Below, piece by piece: positions 16,972 to 26,082 of a DNA stretch of 64,000 bases. The notes under the pieces were generated by a model that saw only the letters and a program-made list of their open reading frames with translations, searched no databases and was not told the origin of the DNA. A program made the translations under genes and the position numbers. Source of the stretch: Nonomuraea jabiensis. GTDB lineage: Bacteria > Actinomycetota > Actinomycetes > Streptosporangiales > Streptosporangiaceae. Each line of letters opens with the position of its first letter. Position 1 is the stretch's first letter. The stretch is from contig NZ_JACHMB010000001.1 in the NCBI RefSeq assembly GCF_014204795.1, positions 620,001 through 684,000 of the forward strand, read 5' to 3'.

Positions 16972-18441
16972 GTGACGGGTGACACTCTGGCGGCGCGACA
17001 GGGGGCGTCCGCCGCCGCCTCCCTCTGGAGGATCCGGCTGTCCGGCCACCGCGTACGCGTGGGCGCCATCGCGCTCGTCGCCGCGGTGGTCTATGCCGTG
17101 CTCGGCCTGGTCAAGCTGGCCACGTTCCGGGCCACGTCGTTCGACCTGGTGATCGTGGACCAGGCGGTGCGCAACTACGCGGCGCTGCGGCCGCCGCACA
17201 TCCCCGTGCTGGGCATGTTCCACGGGCGGGGCATGGACTACGTGCAGCTCGCCGACCACTTCTCGCCCGCCTACGCGATGCTCGCGCCCCTCTACTGGAT
17301 CCACGACGGGCCCGAGACGCTGATCGTCGCGCAGGCGCTGCTGTTCGCCGCCGCGATCCCGTTCATCTGGCTGTTCACCCGGCGCGTGCTCGGCGTCGCG
17401 CCCGCCTACCTGGTCTCCGTCGCGTACGCGCTGTCGTGGCCCGTCGCGCAGGCCGTCGCGTTCGACGCGCACGAGGTCATGTTCGTCCCCGTGCTCACCG
17501 CGATCATGATCGAGCGCTACCACGCCGGCCACCGGCTGCCGGCCCTCATCGCGATGCTCGACCTCCTGCTGGTCAAGGAGGACATGGGGCTGATGGTGAT
17601 CGGGGCGGGGCTGTGCCTGCTCGTCCTGGGCGACCGGCTGCGGGGGCTGCTGTGCGTGGCGCTCGGGGCGGGGGCCGTCCTGCTCGTACGCGGGCTGGCG
17701 ATCACGGCGTTCGGCGGCGACTCCAAGGACTTCTGGGCCTACAACCATCTCGGCCCCGACGTGCCGAGCGCGATCCTGGCGCTGCTGCGCGACCCGATCG
17801 CGGCCGTGCTGCTGCCCTTCAGCGAGGAGGCCAAGGTCGACACGCTGTTCCTGCTGGTGTGGCCGACGCTGCTGCTGTGCCTGCTCTCGCCGCTGTCGCT
17901 GGTGGCGCTGCCGCACGTGCTGGAGCGCATGCTGTCCGACCGCTCCCAGTGGTGGCAGGCCGACTTCCAGTACAGCGCCTTCACCGTGGTCATCCTCTTC
18001 TGCGCGGGCGTGGACGGGCTGTCCAGGCTGCTGCGCCGGCTCAAACGCTCCGACGACGCCTCGCTCAAGCTCGCCTGGGCGACGGCGGCCTGCGCGGTCG
18101 CGATCACCCTGGTGCCCAGATTCGCGCTGGACCAGCTCTACCATCCGCCCTTCTACCAGGAGCCCAAGGCGGCGGCCGCCGCCGAGGCCGTGAGCAAGGT
18201 GCCGTCGGGGGTCACCGTCGAGGCGGTCAACTCCGTCGGCCCCGCCCTGACCTCCAGGACCACCGTCCTGCTGTGGACGGCCCGATCGCACGGCGCGCCG
18301 TGGGTGGTGGCCGACACCTCCCGCTGGGAGTTCCCCTTCGGCTCGGCGGACGAGCAGCGCGCCACGGTCGACGCGCTGCAGGGCCAGGGGTACGCGAAGG
18401 TGTTCGAGCGCGACGGCTACGTGGTGCTCCGGCGCGGCTGA
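16972..18441 (+). CDS. DUF2079 family membrane protein
   Basis: 489 residues with about ten hydrophobic helices. Family hallmarks are FRATSFDLVIVDQAVRNYA at the first external loop, GRGMDYVQLADHFSPAYAML (His/Phe-rich), WPVAQAVAFDAHEVMFVPVL and LLVKEDMGLMVIG. These resemble membrane glycosyltransferase-like (GT-C fold) proteins of unknown substrate. GTG 16972 is preferred because TACCCT (16958-16963) lies eight bases upstream, suggesting a leaderless message; TTG 16963 is the alternative. The 3' end overlaps the convergent glycosyltransferase gene by 25 bases. Confidence 0.82.
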   Translation: MTGDTLAARQGASAAASLWRIRLSGHRVRVGAIALVAAVVYAVLGLVKLATFRATSFDLVIVDQAVRNYAALRPPHIPVLGMFHGRGMDYVQLADHFSPAYAMLAPLYWIHDGPETLIVAQALLFAAAIPFIWLFTRRVLGVAPAYLVSVAYALSWPVAQAVAFDAHEVMFVPVLTAIMIERYHAGHRLPALIAMLDLLLVKEDMGLMVIGAGLCLLVLGDRLRGLLCVALGAGAVLLVRGLAITAFGGDSKDFWAYNHLGPDVPSAILALLRDPIAAVLLPFSEEAKVDTLFLLVWPTLLLCLLSPLSLVALPHVLERMLSDRSQWWQADFQYSAFTVVILFCAGVDGLSRLLRRLKRSDDASLKLAWATAACAVAITLVPRFALDQLYHPPFYQEPKAAAAAEAVSKVPSGVTVEAVNSVGPALTSRTTVLLWTARSHGAPWVVADTSRWEFPFGSADEQRATVDALQGQGYAKVFERDGYVVLRRG

Positions 18442-19529
18442 AGCGCCTCCGCGTAGGCCCGGTCGAACCCGGCCAGGACCGAGGACCACGAGCCGGCCGC
18501 CGGTGGGGTCGCCCGGTTGTGCGCGGCGATCGACTCGCGCAGCCCCGCGTCCGTGCAGAGCCGGGCCACCGCGCGGGCCAGGTCGCCGAGCGTCCGGCCG
18601 AGCAGCCCCTCCGTGCCGTCCGCGACGAAGTCGGCGACCCCGCTCTGCGCCCTGGCCACCACCGGCAGCCCCGCGGCCCGCGCCTCCAGCGCCGCGATGC
18701 CGAACGACTCGCGCGGCGCGGGCGCCACGAACACGTCCGCGGACTCCAGCACCTTGGCGATCTGCTCCCGCGTGTAGCGGCCCGGCAGGGAGACCCAGCC
18801 GGCCATGCCGTGCCGGGCGAGAAAACGTTCCATCTGGCCGCGAGCCGGCCCGTCGCCGATGATGGTGGCGCGCATGGGGATCCTGGCGGGCACCCGCCGC
18901 CTGGCCGCCTGGAGCAGTCTCAGCAGGCGTACGGGCTGCTTGCGCGGCGCCAGCCGGCCCACGGCGACGATGTGCACCTCTTCCCGCCGGTCGGGCGTGC
19001 CGGGCGCCGGCGCCCAGCCCGACAGGTCGAGGCCGTTGGAGACCACCCGGACCGGCACCTCGGGCCCGGCCACGGCGCGGATCGGGACCGCGGCGGCGTT
19101 GCTGACCGTGGTCGCCACCAGCCGCCACCGCTGCCAGCCGAACGCCAGGCGCAGCAGCCGGTAGAGCGCCCGCGTGACCGGGTCCCACATGCTGTGCACG
19201 GTCACCACGCACGGCAGCCCGGCCCGCGCGGCGGCCCGCACGCCCATCCAGGCGAACGGCGAGACCGCCCCCGTGTGCACGTGCACCACGTCGGGGCGCA
19301 GGGACGTGAGCCGGCGCGTGAGATGCCCCACTCCGAACGGGTGAACGGGCAGGTCGAACGGCATCCTGGCGACGATCCGGTGGACCCCGGGCAGCGGCTC
19401 GCCCTTCGTCGCCGTGGCCACGCAGACGTCGTGTCCCGCCTCCCGCTGCATCCGCACGAGATCGGCCACCTGGACCTCGATCCCTCCGAGTCGCGGCAGG
19501 TAACAGTCGCTCACGTGAAAGATCCGCAC
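18417..19529 (-). CDS. GT4-family glycosyltransferase
   Basis: 370 residues of GT-B fold. The N-terminal acceptor domain begins RIFHVSDCYLPRLGGIEVQV. The donor domain has VVSNGLDLS, IVAVGRLAPRKQP and the EX7E region APRESFGIAALEARAAG. Such enzymes transfer sugar from a nucleotide sugar to lipid or glycan acceptors. GTG 19529 is chosen because TAGTCT (-10) lies seven bases upstream on this strand. It is divergent from a PIG-L deacetylase, and the two may jointly make a GlcNAc-deacetylated product such as a thiol precursor or glycolipid; this is inference. Confidence 0.88.
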   Translation of the reverse strand: MRIFHVSDCYLPRLGGIEVQVADLVRMQREAGHDVCVATATKGEPLPGVHRIVARMPFDLPVHPFGVGHLTRRLTSLRPDVVHVHTGAVSPFAWMGVRAAARAGLPCVVTVHSMWDPVTRALYRLLRLAFGWQRWRLVATTVSNAAAVPIRAVAGPEVPVRVVSNGLDLSGWAPAPGTPDRREEVHIVAVGRLAPRKQPVRLLRLLQAARRRVPARIPMRATIIGDGPARGQMERFLARHGMAGWVSLPGRYTREQIAKVLESADVFVAPAPRESFGIAALEARAAGLPVVARAQSGVADFVADGTEGLLGRTLGDLARAVARLCTDAGLRESIAAHNRATPPAAGSWSSVLAGFDRAYAEALQPRRSTT

Positions 19530-19533
19530 CCCT

Positions 19534-19549
19534 CCCAGACTAATCTGGG
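19534..19549. promoter_or_regulatory. Bidirectional promoter in a palindrome
   Basis: CCCAGACTAATCTGGG is a 6-4-6 palindrome in the 23-base gap between two divergent GTG starts. TAATCT (19541-19546) serves the plus strand, six bases before GTG 19553. TAGTCT (19542-19537) serves the minus strand, seven bases before GTG 19529. Both genes would be leaderless and share overlapping -10 elements. Confidence 0.6.
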
Positions 19550-19552
19550 CAT

Positions 19553-20371
19553 GTGCCTCCACGTACCGCAGTGTTCTTTCACGCTCACCCTGACGACGAG
19601 GCCCTGCTGACGGCGGGCACCATGGCGATGCTCGCGGCCGAGGGACACCGCGTGGTGCTCGTGGTGGCCACCGCGGGCGAGCGCGGCCTGGCCGAGATGG
19701 CGCCCGGCGAGGCGCTCGGCGAGACCAGGCTCAAGGAGCTCTACGAGTCGGCCGCGCTGCTCGGCTGCGCCCGCGTGGAGTGCCTCGGCTACGGCGACTC
19801 GGGGCTGAGCCCCAAGGGCGGCATCGCCGAGGAGCGGCCCGACAACGCCTTCATCGACGCCGACACCGAGGCGGCGGCCAAGGCGCTGGCCGCGATCCTG
19901 CAGGAGGAGGAGGCCGACCTGCTGGCGATCTACGACCCGGCGGGCGGCTACGGGCACCCCGACCACGTACAGGTCCACCGGGTGGGCAAGCGGGCGGCCA
20001 AGATCGCCGGGACGGAGATCGTCCTGGAGGCCACGGTCAACCGCGATCCGCTGGTCAGGCTGCTGCGGCTGGCGGGCCGGTTCTACAAGTTCCCGCCGGA
20101 GTTCGACGTACGGACGTTCGAGAGCGCCTACTCGTCGAGCGAGACGATCACCCACCGGGTCAACGTCAGGAAATACACGCGCCAGAAACGCGCGTCCATG
20201 GCCGCGCACGCCTCCCAGGCCAGCGGCGGCGACAGCGACCGCACGCTCGCCGTCATGCTGAAGGTCCCGCGCCCGCTCTACCGCTTCGTCTTCGGCACCG
20301 AGTGGTACGTACGCCGCGACCTGCCGCCAGGCACCCGGCTCACTCATCCCTTCGACCGGTGGCCGAAATAA
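19553..20371 (+). CDS. PIG-L family deacetylase
   Basis: 272 residues with the LmbE/PIG-L signature AVFFHAHPDDEALLTAG (zinc ligands in AHPDDE) and the third ligand in GYGHPDHVQVHR. The family removes acetyl groups from N-acetylglucosamine-linked substrates, as in mycothiol synthesis and its conjugate amidase. The substrate here is unassigned. GTG 19553 lies six bases after the -10 hexamer TAATCT. It is followed after 49 bases by an LPG-synthase-type membrane protein and is divergent from a glycosyltransferase. Confidence 0.88.
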   Translation: MPPRTAVFFHAHPDDEALLTAGTMAMLAAEGHRVVLVVATAGERGLAEMAPGEALGETRLKELYESAALLGCARVECLGYGDSGLSPKGGIAEERPDNAFIDADTEAAAKALAAILQEEEADLLAIYDPAGGYGHPDHVQVHRVGKRAAKIAGTEIVLEATVNRDPLVRLLRLAGRFYKFPPEFDVRTFESAYSSSETITHRVNVRKYTRQKRASMAAHASQASGGDSDRTLAVMLKVPRPLYRFVFGTEWYVRRDLPPGTRLTHPFDRWPK

Positions 20372-20420
20372 TTCCTCCGGAGGACGTTGCCGGTCCGGCG
20401 ACGCGTCAGACTGGACCCCG

Positions 20421-21479
20421 ATGAAGAACAAGTGGCTCCAGATCGCCCTCTCCGTGCTGTCGCTCGGGGTCGCCGTGCTGCTCGTGGTCTTCCTGCCGCA
20501 GATCGTGCACGCGCTCACCGGCAAGCCCGTCTCCTGGCAGCAGATCGGCACCGTCTTCGGCACGCTCGGCGCCGGGGAGATCGCGCTGATGAGCGCGCTG
20601 TGGCTGCTGAGCCTGCTGGCGTACACGTTCGTGCTGACCAACTCCCTGCCCGGCCTCAACAACCTGCAGGGCCTGACGATCAACGCGGCCGGCAGCGCGG
20701 TCAGCAACCTGCTGCCGTTCGGCGGTGCGGTCGGCGTGGCGGTGACGTTCGCGATGACCAGGGGCTGGGGCTTCACCAGCCGGTCGATCGTGGTGATGAC
20801 GCTGGTCAGCGGCATCTGGAACACGTTGTTCAGGTTCATCCTGCCGGCCGTCGGGATCATCGCGCTGCTGGCCGCGGGCAAGGCGCCCAACGCGACCGTC
20901 GCCAACGCCGGGTGGACGGGGGCCATCTCGATCCTCGTGCTCTGCGTGATCGTGGCCGTCGCCCTTTACTGGGAGCGCGCCGCCGCCGTGCTCGGCCGCG
21001 TGCTCGACGGCATCACCCGGCTGCTGCGGCTGAAGTTCCACGCCTCGGACGCGTTCCACAAGCTGCGCGCCGACACCGCCGGCGTCGTCAGGACCCGGTG
21101 GCTCGGGCTGTCGCTCGGCATGGTGTTCTTCCTCGCCTTCCAGTGGGCGATCATGGCGGCCTGCATGTACGCCACCGGCGCCTGGCCCGGCCCGGCCGAG
21201 TCGATCGCCGTCTTCGCGCTGTCCAGGGTGCTGACCAGCGCCCTGATCACGCCCAGCGGGGCGGGGATCATGGAGAGCGGCGTGGCCGCCCTGCTCATCT
21301 CCGCGTTCGGCGTGCCGGCCACTCCGGCGATCGCGACCGCACTGCTTTTCGGCTTCTGGACTTACACTATCGAGATCCCGTTCGGCGGCCTGGCACTGGG
21401 CGCATGGGCACTCCTGCGCAGGCGCAACGGCCGGAACGCCGGCGCGGAGCCCCCGTCCGCGATCTCGAAGGCCCAGTAG
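20421..21479 (+). CDS. Lysylphosphatidylglycerol synthase TM-region family protein
   Basis: 352 residues, about eight membrane helices. It matches the YbhN/AglD-type flippase-synthase TM family (INAAGSAVSNLLPFGGAVGVAVTFAM near residue 90 and a C-terminal LTSALITPSGAGIMESGVAALL). There is no cytosolic aminoacyl-transferase domain, so lipid transport or flipping is more likely than synthesis. ATG 20421. Probably co-transcribed with the upstream deacetylase. Confidence 0.85.
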   Translation: MKNKWLQIALSVLSLGVAVLLVVFLPQIVHALTGKPVSWQQIGTVFGTLGAGEIALMSALWLLSLLAYTFVLTNSLPGLNNLQGLTINAAGSAVSNLLPFGGAVGVAVTFAMTRGWGFTSRSIVVMTLVSGIWNTLFRFILPAVGIIALLAAGKAPNATVANAGWTGAISILVLCVIVAVALYWERAAAVLGRVLDGITRLLRLKFHASDAFHKLRADTAGVVRTRWLGLSLGMVFFLAFQWAIMAACMYATGAWPGPAESIAVFALSRVLTSALITPSGAGIMESGVAALLISAFGVPATPAIATALLFGFWTYTIEIPFGGLALGAWALLRRRNGRNAGAEPPSAISKAQ

Positions 21480-21545
21480 TGACAATCCCAAACCCATCAA
21501 AGACCTTGTGCGTGATTCATAGGCCCGCATAGCGTGGCGGCTGAC

Positions 21546-24500
21546 ATGGTGGCGTTCCGAGTTCTGGGGCCAGTCGAGGCGTACGAACACGACGACGAAC
21601 TCGACCTCGGCGGGTTGCGGCAGCGGGCCGTCCTCGCCCGGCTTCTCGTGGCCAGAGGTCAGGTCGTGCCCGTTGACACGCTTCTTTACGATCTGTGGGA
21701 TGACGACGGGGCCAAGGGCGCGCAGTCGGGCCTGCAGGTCTACATCTCGCGCCTGCGCCGGGTGCTGGAGCCCGGCCGCCCGCGCGGGGGGCCCAACCGC
21801 CTGCTGGTGACGGTCGCGTCCGGCTACGCGTTGCGGGTGGCCTCCGACCAGGTCGACGCGCTCAGGTTCGAGCAGCTCGTCCGCGCGGCGGGCGAGCACC
21901 TCGAAGAGGGCGATCCGCAGTCCGCCCGAGGCCGCCTGGAGAAGGCGCTGGGCCTGTGGCGCGGCACCCCCTACTCCGACTTCGCCGACCAGTCGTGGGC
22001 GGAGGCCGAGGTCAACCGGCTGGCGGAGCTGCGTCTCGTGACGCGCGAGCGGCACGCCGACACCGGGCTGCGGCTCGGCCTGCACGCCGAGACCGTTCCC
22101 GACCTGGAGGCGCTCACCACCGCCAACCCGCTGCGCGAGGAGGGCTGGCGGCTGCTGGCGCTGGGCCTCTACCGCTGCGGCCGGCAGGGCGACGCGCTGG
22201 CCGCGCTCCGCCGGGCCAGGAACATCCTGGCCGACGAGCTGGGCATCGACCCGGGTCCCGCGCTGCGCAAGCTGGAGTCCGACATCCTGGCGCAGTCCCC
22301 GGAGCTGGACCTGGCCGTCCCCGCGCGCCCCGCGCGGCCCGCCGCGCCGGTCACCGACACCTGGCCGCCCCGGCCGGCCGCGGCCGTCGAGCCGCCGCCG
22401 CTGGAGCCCGAGCCGTTCGTCGGCCGCGACGCCGAGCTGGCCAGGCTGACCACGGCGGCCTCGCGCACGGGCCGCTTCCAGGTCGCGATCGTGGCCGGGG
22501 TCGCGGGCGCGGGCAAGACCACGCTGCTGCGCCAGCTGGAGAGCAGGCTCGCCACCGACGGCTGGATCACCGCCTCCGGCGCGTGCCCCGACTCCAGCGC
22601 CACCCCGCCGGGCTGGGCGTGGGTGGAGATCCTGCGCACGCTCACCGTCGCCACCGGCGCGGGCGAATACGCGCAGCTGCTCGCGCCGCTGCTCGACGAC
22701 GCCGCCCCCGACCCCGACGAGGACGAGGCGTCCGGCGGCTTCCGGCTGCACCGCGCGGTCGGCGGCTACCTGGCCGGGGTCGCGCGCCGCGCGCCGGTGC
22801 TGCTGACCCTGGAGGACCTCCACTGGGCCGACGACCAGACGCTCGCCCTGCTGCGCGCGCTGCCGAGCCTGCTGGCGACCAGCCGGGTGCTACTCGTGGT
22901 GACGTGCCGGGAGAGCGAGCTCGACGACCGCCAGTCCGACGTGCTGGCCGCGCTGGCCAGGCTGGGCCCGGTCCGCGTGGGCCTGTCGGGGCTCGACCCG
23001 AAGGCCGTGGCGGAGCTGGTCAAGGCGACATGCGTACGCGAGATCGACGAGGACGCGGTCGAGTCGATCGTCGAGCGCACGGGCGGCAACCCGTTCTTCG
23101 TCCGCGAGACCGTGCGCCTGCTCGACTCCGAGGGCGCGGCCGACCGGGCCAGCGCCACCGAGGTGCTCTCGCAGGTGCCGTCCGGCGTGCGCGACGTGCT
23201 GCGGCGGCGCATCTCGCGGCTGCCGTCGGGCGCCCAGCAGATCCTGCTGCAGGCCGCCGTGATCGGGCGTGACGTTGATCTCGACGTGCTGATCGCCGTG
23301 TCGGGCGACGAGGACGCGGTGATCGAGGCCGTGGAGGCGGCGCTGCTGGCCGGGCTGGTGACCGAACCGGGGCCCGGGCTGCTCAGGTTCGACCACGACC
23401 TGGTGCGCGACACGATCTACTCCGACGCCTCCCGGCTGCGCCGCACGCGGCTGCACGCGGCCGTGGCGGCGGTCATCGAGCAGCACACGCCGTCCGACGT
23501 GGCGGCGCTGGCCCACCACTACTCCCTGGCCGACGCGTCCGGGAAGGCGGTCCACTACGCGGGGCTGGCGGCCGAGCAGGCCGAGCGGCGCTTCGCCCAC
23601 CGCGAGGCGGCCACCCTGTGGGAGCAGGCCATCGCGGCGTTCGACCGCTCGCGCGACGAGCAGAGCGGCGCGCAGACGCCCGAGCGCAGCAAGGAGCGCC
23701 TGCGGCTCATGCTGCGCCAGATCAGGGCGCTGGCGCTGTGCGGCGACATGACGGCGGCCCGGCTGCTGCGCCGCCAGGCCATGGACGCCGCGCTGCCGCT
23801 GGGCGACCTGGAGATCACCGCGAAGGTGGCGGCGTCGCTGGCCGTGCCGCACAAGGGCATCGCCCGCGACTTCACCCGCACCGCGTGGGAGATCGTGGAC
23901 GTCACCGAGAAGGCGCTCATGGAGCTGCCCGAGGGTGAGCAGCGGCTGCGGGCCAGCCTGCTGACCACGCTGGCGCTGGAGCTGGAGGGCTCCTCCTCGC
24001 CCGAGCGCGGCCGTCAGGCGTCGCTGGAGGCGCTGGAGCTGGCCCGGCAGAGCGGCGACCCGACGCTGATCGCGGCGGCGCTGAGCGGGCGGCTGCGGCA
24101 GTCGTACGACATCCCCGCCGTGGACAGCCGGGAGAGCATCGGCAGGGAGCTGCTGGAGGTCGCGCAGCGCTCGGGGCAGATGGCCACGCAGGCGCTGGCC
24201 CACCTGGTGCTGCTGGAGTGCGCGGCGGCCAGGGGCGAGTTCGCGGTCGCCGACGAGCACGCCGCCGCCGCCGACCGCCTGGCCAGGCAGTACGACCTGT
24301 CGGGGCCGGCCGCGGTCGTGGTCTGGTACGCGGGCCAGCGGCTGATGATCGCCGGCGACTACGCGGGCGCGGAGCGGGCCTACCGCGACGCGGCCAGGAT
24401 GACAAAGCGGGCGGGCATGCTGGAGGGCCGCCAGGGCCTCCCGCTGATCACGACGTTCTGCCTGCACCTGGTGGACGGGCGGGCGGCCCAGATGGTCGAC

Positions 24501-24941
24501 CTGCTCGCCCAGGCCCACCGGCAGGGCGCCAAGTGGACGCTCGACGCGTACGCGCTGGCTCTGGCCTCGGCCGGGCACCTCGAGGACGCCAAGGCCGTGG
24601 CCGCCACCCGCCCGCCGGTGCGGCCCGACTTCCTCTACGAGCTGGCGATGACCTGGCGGGCGCTGGCCGGGATGCTGCTCGACGACCGGGAGCGGATGGT
24701 CGACTGCTACGACAAGCTCAAGCCGTTCGCCGACCGGGTGGCGGGCGCGGGCACCGGCGTGGTGGCGCTGTGGCCGGTGGCGCTGACGCTGGGCGACCTC
24801 GCCGTGCGTTTGGGCCAGCCGGACGCCGCCCGCGCCCACTACGAGAAGGCCCTGGAGGTGGCCGAGCGGGTGGGCGTGCCGCGCTGGGTGGAGGCGGCGC
24901 GGCGGTCGGTCAGCAGCTCACCCGGAAACGGTCGCTCGTGA
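21546..24941 (+). CDS. AfsR/SARP-type regulator with ATPase domain
   Basis: 1131 residues. Order: winged-helix DNA-binding domain (MVAFRVLGPVEA ... ISRLRRVLEP, ~1-90), bacterial transcriptional activation (BTAD) domain (~95-250), proline-rich linker, then an AAA/NB-ARC-like ATPase with Walker A GVAGAGKTT (~316-325) and Walker B LLTLEDLHWAD (~418-427), and a long TPR-like helical C-terminus. Such proteins activate secondary metabolism or stress genes. No biosynthetic cluster is adjacent, so it may act elsewhere. ATG 21546 fits the usual SARP N-terminus; GTG 21534 is an alternative. The 3' end overlaps the convergent gene by 32 bases. Confidence 0.9.
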   Translation: MVAFRVLGPVEAYEHDDELDLGGLRQRAVLARLLVARGQVVPVDTLLYDLWDDDGAKGAQSGLQVYISRLRRVLEPGRPRGGPNRLLVTVASGYALRVASDQVDALRFEQLVRAAGEHLEEGDPQSARGRLEKALGLWRGTPYSDFADQSWAEAEVNRLAELRLVTRERHADTGLRLGLHAETVPDLEALTTANPLREEGWRLLALGLYRCGRQGDALAALRRARNILADELGIDPGPALRKLESDILAQSPELDLAVPARPARPAAPVTDTWPPRPAAAVEPPPLEPEPFVGRDAELARLTTAASRTGRFQVAIVAGVAGAGKTTLLRQLESRLATDGWITASGACPDSSATPPGWAWVEILRTLTVATGAGEYAQLLAPLLDDAAPDPDEDEASGGFRLHRAVGGYLAGVARRAPVLLTLEDLHWADDQTLALLRALPSLLATSRVLLVVTCRESELDDRQSDVLAALARLGPVRVGLSGLDPKAVAELVKATCVREIDEDAVESIVERTGGNPFFVRETVRLLDSEGAADRASATEVLSQVPSGVRDVLRRRISRLPSGAQQILLQAAVIGRDVDLDVLIAVSGDEDAVIEAVEAALLAGLVTEPGPGLLRFDHDLVRDTIYSDASRLRRTRLHAAVAAVIEQHTPSDVAALAHHYSLADASGKAVHYAGLAAEQAERRFAHREAATLWEQAIAAFDRSRDEQSGAQTPERSKERLRLMLRQIRALALCGDMTAARLLRRQAMDAALPLGDLEITAKVAASLAVPHKGIARDFTRTAWEIVDVTEKALMELPEGEQRLRASLLTTLALELEGSSSPERGRQASLEALELARQSGDPTLIAAALSGRLRQSYDIPAVDSRESIGRELLEVAQRSGQMATQALAHLVLLECAAARGEFAVADEHAAAADRLARQYDLSGPAAVVVWYAGQRLMIAGDYAGAERAYRDAARMTKRAGMLEGRQGLPLITTFCLHLVDGRAAQMVDLLAQAHRQGAKWTLDAYALALASAGHLEDAKAVAATRPPVRPDFLYELAMTWRALAGMLLDDRERMVDCYDKLKPFADRVAGAGTGVVALWPVALTLGDLAVRLGQPDAARAHYEKALEVAERVGVPRWVEAARRSVSSSPGNGRS

Positions 24942-25410
24942 CGGTCCTGACGCCCTTGGCCGACAGCTCGACGCGGTACCAGCCGGGGTCGCCGGAGATC
25001 TCGGGCCGCCACTCGACGGTCTGCTCGGCGCCCACGAAGCCGTCGTAGTCGACCAGGTAGGTGCGCCACGACTTGGTGGCGGGGCTCCAGCGGGCGAGCT
25101 TCCAGCCGTAGTGGACGCTGCGGCCGGGCTCGGGGCTGAGGAGCACGCTGCGCGCGACGAGCGGCCCCGAGCAGGTGTCGGCCGGCCCGCCGAGGGTGAC
25201 CTCGCCGGGCCGGGCGGCCGGGGCCAGCTCTTCGGCCACGGGCGTCTCGCGGGCCGACAGGGTGATGGTTTTCACAGCCGGCGGCGCGCCGTCGGCGGCG
25301 CTGTAGGCGGAGAAGCCGATGTACGCGCTGGTGAACGCCAGAGCGGCCACGAAGAGCTTGGCCGCGTTCGCAGTGCCACTCGCCAGGACGGCCGCGCTTC
25401 TCGACGCCAT
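24910..25410 (-). CDS. Hypothetical membrane-anchored exported protein, 166 aa
   Basis: An N-terminal hydrophobic helix (AAKLFVAALAFTSAYIGFSAYS) serves as signal anchor, followed by an extracellular region of ~130 residues with two cysteines (ADTCSGP and the C-terminal FRVSC), aromatic-rich and beta-like, ending in a probable immunoglobulin-like strand pattern (PGWYRVELSAKG). No family recognised. ATG 25410 has AAAGGGG eight bases upstream. It is divergent from the DedA-like gene, and the iron box in the gap may affect both. Confidence 0.72.
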   Translation of the reverse strand: MASRSAAVLASGTANAAKLFVAALAFTSAYIGFSAYSAADGAPPAVKTITLSARETPVAEELAPAARPGEVTLGGPADTCSGPLVARSVLLSPEPGRSVHYGWKLARWSPATKSWRTYLVDYDGFVGAEQTVEWRPEISGDPGWYRVELSAKGVRTVTSDRFRVSC

Positions 25411-25522
25411 GTTCAACACCCCTTTTGCCTCACCCATAGAGTGAGCTCGGGTGGTTGAGTCCTGGTTGTCGGCTGGTTGCGGCGGATTGCAAGCGGAGAT
25501 GGCAAAAGCTTGCAACTTGAAC

Positions 25523-25541
25523 TAAGGTAAGCCTGACCTAA
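25523..25541. promoter_or_regulatory. IdeR/DmdR-type iron box
   Basis: TAAGGTAAGCCTGACCTAA matches the actinobacterial iron-box consensus TWAGGTWAGSCTWACCTWA at 18 of 19 positions (G for W at position 13). It lies 22 bases before the start of the DedA-like gene at 25564 and 112 bases from the divergent start at 25410. Binding of an iron-loaded DtxR-family repressor is expected. Confidence 0.75.
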
Positions 25542-25563
25542 GGCTTGGGAAGGGTGGGGCAGC

Positions 25564-26082
25564 ATGAACGGCATCGCCGATCCCACGCGGCCTTTCTGGC
25601 TCGGCCTGCCTTACTGGCTGGTGGGCGCCATCCTGATCCTCGCCCTGTTCGGCGCGTTCCAGGTCTACTACTGGGTCGGCCGCAGGCTCGGCGAGAAGCT
25701 CTACGACTCGCGCGTCGCCGCCCGGGTGGGGCGCGAGCGCATCGAGAAGATCGAGCACGTCGTCGAGAAGTGGGGCGCGCTGGCCGTCTACGGCTGCTTC
25801 TGGGTGCCCATGCTCCGGCACACGCTGCCGTGGGTGGCGGGGGCGCTGCGGGTGTCCTACCCCTGGTACGTGGTCGCGAGCGCGCTGGGCTGCCTGACCT
25901 GGGCGCCCATCTGGTGGTTCGGCCTCACGGCGCTCGTGTGGGGCTGGCTGGAGCTGGCCGCGCGCTCGCCCGTCACGGCGGGGGTCGTGGCCGTGCTGGC
26001 CGTCGCGGCGGCGTTCTGGCTGGTGGTGCGGCGCAGGAGGAAGCGGCGCGCGGCCGCGTCAGACAAGGCCCTGGTCTCCTAG
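25564..26082 (+). CDS. Small DedA/VTT-like membrane protein
   Basis: 172 residues, three to four hydrophobic segments. GALAVYGCFWVPMLRHTLPWVAGALRVSYPWYVVASALGCLTWAP corresponds to the conserved core of DedA/SNARE-associated proteins, which move lipids or maintain membrane potential. It is shorter than usual at the N-terminus. The C-terminus is a basic Arg/Lys tail. ATG 25564 follows GGGTGGGG. The near-perfect iron box directly upstream implies iron-controlled expression, unusual for this family. Confidence 0.78.
   Translation: MNGIADPTRPFWLGLPYWLVGAILILALFGAFQVYYWVGRRLGEKLYDSRVAARVGRERIEKIEHVVEKWGALAVYGCFWVPMLRHTLPWVAGALRVSYPWYVVASALGCLTWAPIWWFGLTALVWGWLELAARSPVTAGVVAVLAVAAAFWLVVRRRRKRRAAASDKALVS

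Noticed and set aside
21546..24941. Pathway-specific SARP of a biosynthetic gene cluster
   Set aside because: No polyketide, peptide-synthetase, terpene or lanthipeptide genes lie nearby, so no cluster is claimed.
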